A program made the translations under genes and the position numbers. Positions 59,350-64,000 of a stretch of 64,000 bases of DNA are shown piece after piece (positions within the stretch are counted from its first letter, which is position 1; each line of letters begins with the position of its first letter). Under the pieces are notes generated by a model, which did not search any database, was not told where the DNA came from, and saw only the letters and a program-made list of their open reading frames with translations. Source of the stretch: Bin87 sp965220505 (GTDB lineage: Bacteria > Chloroflexota > Dehalococcoidia > Lucifugimonadales > UBA3495); assembly GCA_965220505.1 (NCBI GenBank), contig CBDCQE010000003.1, positions 868,001-932,000 on the forward strand, in the 5' to 3' direction.

Positions 59350-59732
59350 CGGCGATGCAAGGTTACGTCAACGCAGATCCCAAAGAGCCTCGCATTATCG
59401 TCCCCGTACTTGACGCTGACGGAACTCTCGTGCCCCTGGAAATGGCCATCGACACGGGTTTCACCGGATTTATGACCTTGCGCCCCAGGATCACCCTTGC
59501 TCTGGGACTGGAGCGAGGGGAGGACAGGAGGATGATGCTGGCGGACGGGCAGGTCATTTCCACGCCCACATGCTGGGCGACGACAATCTGGCACGGCAAT
59601 CCAACGCGGATCCCGGTGTTGGAAATTGACGCCCGGCCCGTCATCGGCATGTCACTCCTCTGGAACAGCGACGTAGCCATTGCAGCGCGAGAGAACGGCC
59701 GGGTGACAATAACCGAAGCGGCCGCAACCTAG
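59346..59732 (+). CDS. Retropepsin-like clan AA aspartic protease
   Basis: 128 residues from GTG 59346, which overlaps the previous stop (GTGA). The motif EMAIDTGFTGFMTL (D-T-G-x-T-G) is the aspartyl protease active site; one Asp per chain implies a dimer. ARPVIGMSLLWNSDVAI is the following flap and second motif. Such small proteins are common in bacteria near toxin-like or unknown genes; substrate not known. Translation is coupled to the lyase. Confidence 0.87.
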   Translation: MTAMQGYVNADPKEPRIIVPVLDADGTLVPLEMAIDTGFTGFMTLRPRITLALGLERGEDRRMMLADGQVISTPTCWATTIWHGNPTRIPVLEIDARPVIGMSLLWNSDVAIAARENGRVTITEAAAT

Positions 59733-59745
59733 CCACCGTCTGCTG

Positions 59746-62196
59746 ATGACGGCCGACGGCGCAAGCAGACCATCTTTTCGGGGTGGGGAAGATTTCCCTC
59801 GCCGCCTGCCGGTCGAGGTGGCGCAATGGCAAGCCGACGGCCTGATTTCCGAGGAGCAAGCCGGCGCCATCCTGGACCGTTATGGCCTCTCTACGGAAGA
59901 CGAGCTTCCCGGCGAACCTGCCGACACGGATTCCATTGGCTCCGCCGATTCCACTGGAGACTTGGTGGAACAGGGCTCCATCGTCAGCAGAGCCGTTTCC
60001 ATCATCGGGGTGATGGGTGCTCTCCTGGTTGGGCTGGGCATCATCATTTACGTCGCCGCCAATTGGGACGTGATCCCGGTTTGGGCTCGGGTCGCCATGC
60101 TGGTGGGGTTGACGGCCGCTATCAATGCCGCGGGCTGGGCGCTGCTGGCCAAGTTCGAATACCCGCGCATCGGCGTGGCCATGCTCGTGGTCGGAGGGCT
60201 GGCTTATGGGGCGGCGATCCATCTGATCGCCCAGATTTACCACGTTCCCGTAAATCATCCCAATCTGACCACCGCGTGGTTCCTGGGAGCGCTGCCGATG
60301 GGGTATATCGCGCGTTCCCGCCTGGTGGTGGGATTGTCTCTGGTGCTCCTCGTCCTGAGCATGGGGTTCCGGACCCAATGGTGGCTGGAATACTACGGCG
60401 CGGATACGCTCCTGTATCTGGCGCCGCTGACCATTGCGCTTTCGGCTGCGGTGGTTGCCCTGGGACTGCTCCAATTGCGGTTCACCTGGACGCGGCCTCT
60501 GGCGGCGTATTGCTACTACCCGGGCCTGGCAATTGGCCTGGCGGCCTTTGCCGCGATGACGGTCGCCAGCATCTGGGTCGATGTTGGAAATCTGACCTGG
60601 GCGGTGTTGTCCGCCGAGTATTGGGTCACGGCCGGCGTGGGTATCGCGACGGCTGCGGCTGCCACAGGCATTCTCTGGTGGAACTCCCGCGCCCAGCCGG
60701 ATACTCGTCCCGTTGCCGACACTGCGTTGGCGGCCACGATGGTTGTCACTGCGGCGTGCATCTGGGGCTGGTTTGCCTATCCCGCGGCTGTCATGTGGTG
60801 GCTGTTCAACCTCGTTGCGTTCGGCGGCGTTGCGCTGTTGGCTTTCCTCAAACGTTCGCCAATTCTGCTCGGGGGCGGTGCCATATTGTTTGTACTGCTG
60901 GTGGCAATGCGGTTCGTCAGCCTGGTGGACCTGGATGGTGAGGCCGCGTCGGTATTGCTTTCCGCCGCCGCGCTGACGGTGGCGGCATGCGTCTATTCCG
61001 GGAGCCTCGTCATGCGGGTTGTGCCGCTGGTGGCGCCATACGTTCGGATTGTGGCGGCGGTGGGGCTGGCTCTGGCCGCGTCGAGCCTCCACGTCATGGG
61101 GTACGGGGCCTTCTGGCGCTGGGAAACCACACTGGTCTGGTACTCGATTCCGGCAGAATACTGGGCCGTCGTGGCAGCGGGGTGGCTACTTGCAGTAGCG
61201 GGGGTTGGCCTCAGCTTATGGAGACGTGGGCGCTCCGGCTACGGCGGTGCGGTTTGGGAAGCCGGCGCGGTGGCGGCCATGGCGGCGCTGACGCTGGCGA
61301 TGTGGCTGGGGCTGATGTATGGGGTGTCGATGTGGGAGGTATTCAACCTCGCTTTGCTGGCAGGCATCGCGGCGTTGATCTGGTACGCCTACCGGCGCCG
61401 GCAGCGGTCCGTGGCGGACTTCGCTTGTTTGGTTTTCGCTTGTTCCCTGGTAATACGGTGCATCGCGGCGATAGACGTCATGACGGAGAACGGCCTGCTT
61501 TTGTGGCTGGGGCCGGTGGGTTTGGGCATTGGAGCGCTGGTCTTCCTCACCGGCCGGCTCCAGGTGCGTTGGTCGGGAACCGCCACACCCGAGCTTCGGA
61601 CCAACTCCCGGGTTTGGGATCTGGCCGGCCTTTCTGTCGCCATCGCCAGCGTCTACGCCATGAGTTACAGCGATCCCTGGAACCCGGCGCACGCTGCGAC
61701 GGAGGGCTCTGCGCTGGCCTTTCTGGAAGAGTATTGGTTCCTGGCTGCCACGGCTTGGGGCGCCGCGATCGTTGTTGGAATCGTGATTTGGGTGGTGGAC
61801 GGAAGACAGTCCGCTCCAGCGCCGGCGTCACCGGGGCAGCTGCGATGGGAGACGGCGGCCGCGGCCGCAATGGGTGTCCTTACCCTCGTGGCTTGGTTGG
61901 GTCTGCTCCTGAGTTGGACGTGGACCTGGCTCCCGCTGAACGCCGCCCTGCTGGGCGCGGTGCTGGCGCTGGTGGCGGCCGGGTACCGCTGGAACCGTGG
62001 CGACCTGATCAACCTGGCGGTGGTAGCGTTCGGGATTACGCTGTTCACCCGCTATTTCGAGTTTGGCTTCGGGTTGCTGGGTCAGTCCCTGGCGTTCATC
62101 GTCGCCGGGGCGATCATGCTGGGCATGGGCTTCGGGCTGGAATTCCTGCGGCGGCGGATGCTGCGCAGCGTGCGCGTTGTTGCGGAGCCGGCATGA
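59746..62196 (+). CDS. DUF2157 polytopic membrane protein
   Basis: 816 residues. The N-terminal soluble part (LPVEVAQWQADGLISEEQAG, AILDRYGLS) is the DUF2157 segment; about twenty hydrophobic helices follow in blocks. The partner gene at 62193 encodes a GDYXXLXY protein, the usual neighbour of this family. Members are predicted membrane proteins without assigned function. ATG 59746 is the natural start; the previous gene ends 14 bases upstream and the stop overlaps the next start (ATGA). Confidence 0.88.
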   Translation: MTADGASRPSFRGGEDFPRRLPVEVAQWQADGLISEEQAGAILDRYGLSTEDELPGEPADTDSIGSADSTGDLVEQGSIVSRAVSIIGVMGALLVGLGIIIYVAANWDVIPVWARVAMLVGLTAAINAAGWALLAKFEYPRIGVAMLVVGGLAYGAAIHLIAQIYHVPVNHPNLTTAWFLGALPMGYIARSRLVVGLSLVLLVLSMGFRTQWWLEYYGADTLLYLAPLTIALSAAVVALGLLQLRFTWTRPLAAYCYYPGLAIGLAAFAAMTVASIWVDVGNLTWAVLSAEYWVTAGVGIATAAAATGILWWNSRAQPDTRPVADTALAATMVVTAACIWGWFAYPAAVMWWLFNLVAFGGVALLAFLKRSPILLGGGAILFVLLVAMRFVSLVDLDGEAASVLLSAAALTVAACVYSGSLVMRVVPLVAPYVRIVAAVGLALAASSLHVMGYGAFWRWETTLVWYSIPAEYWAVVAAGWLLAVAGVGLSLWRRGRSGYGGAVWEAGAVAAMAALTLAMWLGLMYGVSMWEVFNLALLAGIAALIWYAYRRRQRSVADFACLVFACSLVIRCIAAIDVMTENGLLLWLGPVGLGIGALVFLTGRLQVRWSGTATPELRTNSRVWDLAGLSVAIASVYAMSYSDPWNPAHAATEGSALAFLEEYWFLAATAWGAAIVVGIVIWVVDGRQSAPAPASPGQLRWETAAAAAMGVLTLVAWLGLLLSWTWTWLPLNAALLGAVLALVAAGYRWNRGDLINLAVVAFGITLFTRYFEFGFGLLGQSLAFIVAGAIMLGMGFGLEFLRRRMLRSVRVVAEPA

Positions 62197-62699
62197 CACC
62201 AACGGCTAGCATCCTGTTCTTCGTGGTGGTGGTGGCGCAGGTAGTTGGGCTGGTCGCGTTCGCCGGCGTGCGGGAGGTTGCCGTGACCGCGGGACGGGAG
62301 ATAACCCTGCAGACCGCACCCGTCGACCCGCGCTCCCTGTTCCAGGGCGACTACGCGATTCTGGACTATGAAATAGCCGTCCTGCCGGAGGGCCTACGGG
62401 ATTTTCCAGCCGGCAGCGAGATATTCGTAGTGCTACACGAATGCGGCGATGTGTGGTGCGCAGCAGCCTGGCACGAGCCGGTTCGACCGTCGTCGTCCGA
62501 CGTCTTTATTCGAGGTGTGGTCAACCGACGCGGCCGGCTGGATTTCGGGATCGGCACCTACTTCGTGCCAGAGGGGACGGGCCACATCATCGAGCGCGCC
62601 GAGGACGTCAAGGTGGTCGTCTCCCTGGACGAACAAGGGCAGGCAGTCATTAAGGATGTTCTGGTGGATGGGGCGCCTTTTGCTCCCGACGGAAACTAA
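62193..62699 (+). CDS. GDYXXLXY domain membrane-anchored protein
   Basis: 168 residues from ATG 62193, overlapping the DUF2157 stop by four bases. One N-terminal anchor (ILFFVVVVAQVVGLVAFAGV), then FQGDYAILDYEI, which is the signature of this family, and a beta-rich domain (AAWHEPVRPSSSDVFIRGVV). The much longer open frame upstream in this phase is a shadow of the DUF2157 gene. Works with the DUF2157 protein; role unknown. Confidence 0.9.
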   Translation: MTPTASILFFVVVVAQVVGLVAFAGVREVAVTAGREITLQTAPVDPRSLFQGDYAILDYEIAVLPEGLRDFPAGSEIFVVLHECGDVWCAAAWHEPVRPSSSDVFIRGVVNRRGRLDFGIGTYFVPEGTGHIIERAEDVKVVVSLDEQGQAVIKDVLVDGAPFAPDGN

Positions 62700-62731
62700 C
62701 CACCGGAGAGCAGCCGGGGACTCTGACGCCC

Positions 62732-64000
62732 CTACTGTCGGTTGCCCCAGTCAACGTAGCGCGTGCTTGCCATAGCGCTAATTTGCAGTTCTTGACAGAA
62801 CCCGGGTCGCTCGGCTCGATGAACCTGCCGGTCCGGCTTTGGGCCCGGCGGGCCGTTCTCCAGGGCTTCCGACAATATTCGGCCGTCCATGTCTGACGCT
62901 TCCGCGTCCAATCCCAGCAGATGCAGTATGGTGGGAGCGAAATCGATGTTGCCGGTTGGCGTCTCGATGGTGGTTTCACGCCGGAACGATGGCCCGCTGG
63001 CCAGGCCGGTGTTGCGCAGTTCGTGTTGGCTGAGGCTGCCGTGCTGACCCTGACCGATTGCGCCTCCGGTGGCGGGAGCGTAACCGGGGTAACCTGCCGG
63101 ATTGTCGAGACTTTGCCAAGGGAACGACATGAGCAGGTCCGGCGAGCGCGGCCCCTCGCATCCCAGCAGGTCCAGGGGCAGCGTGCCGGCCGGTTTCCCG
63201 ACACGCTCCGACGCGAAAAACGGGCCACACCAGGGTTGGGAAGCCAGCCACGTGGTCAGCGCCTCGGCCGTCCGGGGATCGCCTCCGTTGACGTACAGCA
63301 GCGCAGACCCGCCGTTGGCAGCCACCGCGACGCCACCCGGAAGATCGATCGTCGGAAACTCGGCTTCACGCAGCAATTGCTCCACCCGGACCACCTCGCT
63401 GATCGTCGAATAGCCGTGGTCCGATGTAACGAATATGTCGGTTGTGTCGGCGCGCCCGTTCACCCGCAGCCAGTCCAGCAACTCGCCGAACTCTGCATCC
63501 GCTTCAGCGAGGGCTTGCGGAGTCCTGCCCAGTCCGACGCCGTCCTCGTGCTGCGTCTTGTCCGGTTCCGACGACCACAGCAGGGCCACCGTCGGGTCGC
63601 GTTCGGGCAGGACGAACTCGGTCAGGATACGTCGCGCGTGCACCAAACGCGCCGTGTTGGGCAGGTCCTGCGCCGGCCATTCGCCGAACCTTTCCGCCAG
63701 TTCAGCGTACAGCGGGCGCGGTAACGCGAAATCGGGATGAATGGTCGCGCCGCCGGAGGTCGCCGCATTGGGATTGTGCATGTAGGCGTTGCCGCTGGTC
63801 CCGGTGCCGATGGCGAAGTATTCCATGCTGTGCCGTCCCAACAGATCGGCCAATGTCGGGACCAACAGCGCATGTCCGGTGGTGTCCACAACCTCCTGCA
63901 GCGTGGGTTCCATGGCGGGGATCACACGGTGCGGATCGAAGTCGCGGCAGAGGAAGGTGTTACCGGCGAGGCCGTGTCGGCCGGGCAGGCAACCAGTGAC
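62732..64000 (-). CDS. Type I phosphodiesterase/alkaline phosphatase-fold enzyme, 5' partial
   Basis: The frame is open to the last base, so the N-terminus lies beyond the window; the visible part is 422 codons. A GTG at 63925 is internal. GRHGLAGNTFLCRDFDPHRV near the left edge of the protein is the second metal-site and substrate loop of nucleotide pyrophosphatase/phosphodiesterases (H-G--GN). SSEPDKTQHEDG supplies the DxxxHxxG metal ligands and TDIFVTSDHGYSTI the DHG ligand pair. NIDFAPTILHLLGL is typical of the C-terminal part. Probably acts on phosphodiesters or phosphonates; specific substrate unknown. Confidence 0.85.
   Translation of the reverse strand, partial: VTGCLPGRHGLAGNTFLCRDFDPHRVIPAMEPTLQEVVDTTGHALLVPTLADLLGRHSMEYFAIGTGTSGNAYMHNPNAATSGGATIHPDFALPRPLYAELAERFGEWPAQDLPNTARLVHARRILTEFVLPERDPTVALLWSSEPDKTQHEDGVGLGRTPQALAEADAEFGELLDWLRVNGRADTTDIFVTSDHGYSTISEVVRVEQLLREAEFPTIDLPGGVAVAANGGSALLYVNGGDPRTAEALTTWLASQPWCGPFFASERVGKPAGTLPLDLLGCEGPRSPDLLMSFPWQSLDNPAGYPGYAPATGGAIGQGQHGSLSQHELRNTGLASGPSFRRETTIETPTGNIDFAPTILHLLGLDAEASDMDGRILSEALENGPPGPKPDRQVHRAERPGFCQELQISAMASTRYVDWGNRQ

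Noticed and set aside
59641..61092. 483-codon minus-strand frame
   Set aside because: Antisense of the DUF2157 gene, rich in Gln, Arg and His; no ribosome site or motif.
60987..62699. Frame of 570 codons leading into the GDYXXLXY protein
   Set aside because: It overlaps the DUF2157 gene in another phase and reads as Gly/Arg-rich shadow; the ATGA overlap at 62193 gives a clean start.

Overview
The window is high-GC bacterial DNA with no rRNA, tRNA, CRISPR array, integrase or transposase that I can see. The gene content is rich in catabolic families: amidohydrolases, short-chain dehydrogenases, dienelactone hydrolases, cupin dioxygenase-like proteins, family III CoA-transferases, M20 hydrolases and three MFS carriers. 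Together with mycothiol-type DinB-fold enzymes and an AprA-like flavoprotein, this best fits an environmental Chloroflexota genome (SAR202/Dehalococcoidia-like). That placement is inference from gene content, not a phylogeny.

Layout. 1-5278: a 5'-truncated MDMPI-type enzyme, the GTPase TypA/BipA, an M20 amidohydrolase, RidA and an unknown protein. 5433-7606: a compact, lower-GC run of three or four unknown genes with overlapping starts and stops, likely acquired. 8058-14489: Pol IV, a bicupin dioxygenase-like protein, a carboxymuconolactone decarboxylase, an RmlD-like reductase, an MFS carrier and an amidohydrolase. 14738-20191: an exported-protein island. Two unrelated secreted proteases (a HExxH zinc protease and an HtrA-type serine protease) share the same FN3-like module, which is perfectly duplicated inside the first one. 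A 3' remnant of an amidohydrolase lies between them. 20322-34043: methyltransferase, Uma2 nuclease, NAD synthetase, MFS, TPR protein, SDRs, IMPase and MBL hydrolase, with several dispersed repeat families between genes. 34071-40782: quinone oxidoreductase, secreted peptidase, amidohydrolase, TfoX-like protein, DinB-fold protein and a standalone AprA-like flavoprotein. 40952-44754: duplicated HEPN-like proteins, an MNT-HEPN fusion and a thioredoxin/NHL protein with an in-frame UGA. 44817-55149: small membrane proteins, tandem dienelactone hydrolases, a class III aminotransferase, MFS, SMP-30 and NHL proteins and a tandem CoA-transferase. 55487-59732: a fatty-acid-type cluster (two hot-dog dehydratases, PlsX, FabG), then a PEP mutase/isocitrate lyase-family enzyme and a retropepsin-like protein. 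59746-64000: a DUF2157/GDYXXLXY membrane pair and a truncated phosphodiesterase.

The strongest unusual signal is at 42386-43906 on the minus strand. A well-started gene (GGAGG ribosome site) reads through a UGA at codon 47, exactly where NHLRC2-type thioredoxins have the first cysteine of CxxC. A hairpin with a GU-containing loop follows at SECIS distance. I read it as a selenoprotein with a UxxC redox centre.

Promoters: nine sites upstream of genes carry an extended -10 of the form TG(T/C)TA(T/C)A(A/C)T without an obvious -35, and two genes (nadE and an IMPase) have the -10 so close to ATG that their mRNAs should be leaderless. Start codons were chosen by ribosome-site spacing, and where several genes have long upstream extensions the shorter, motif-supported start is given.
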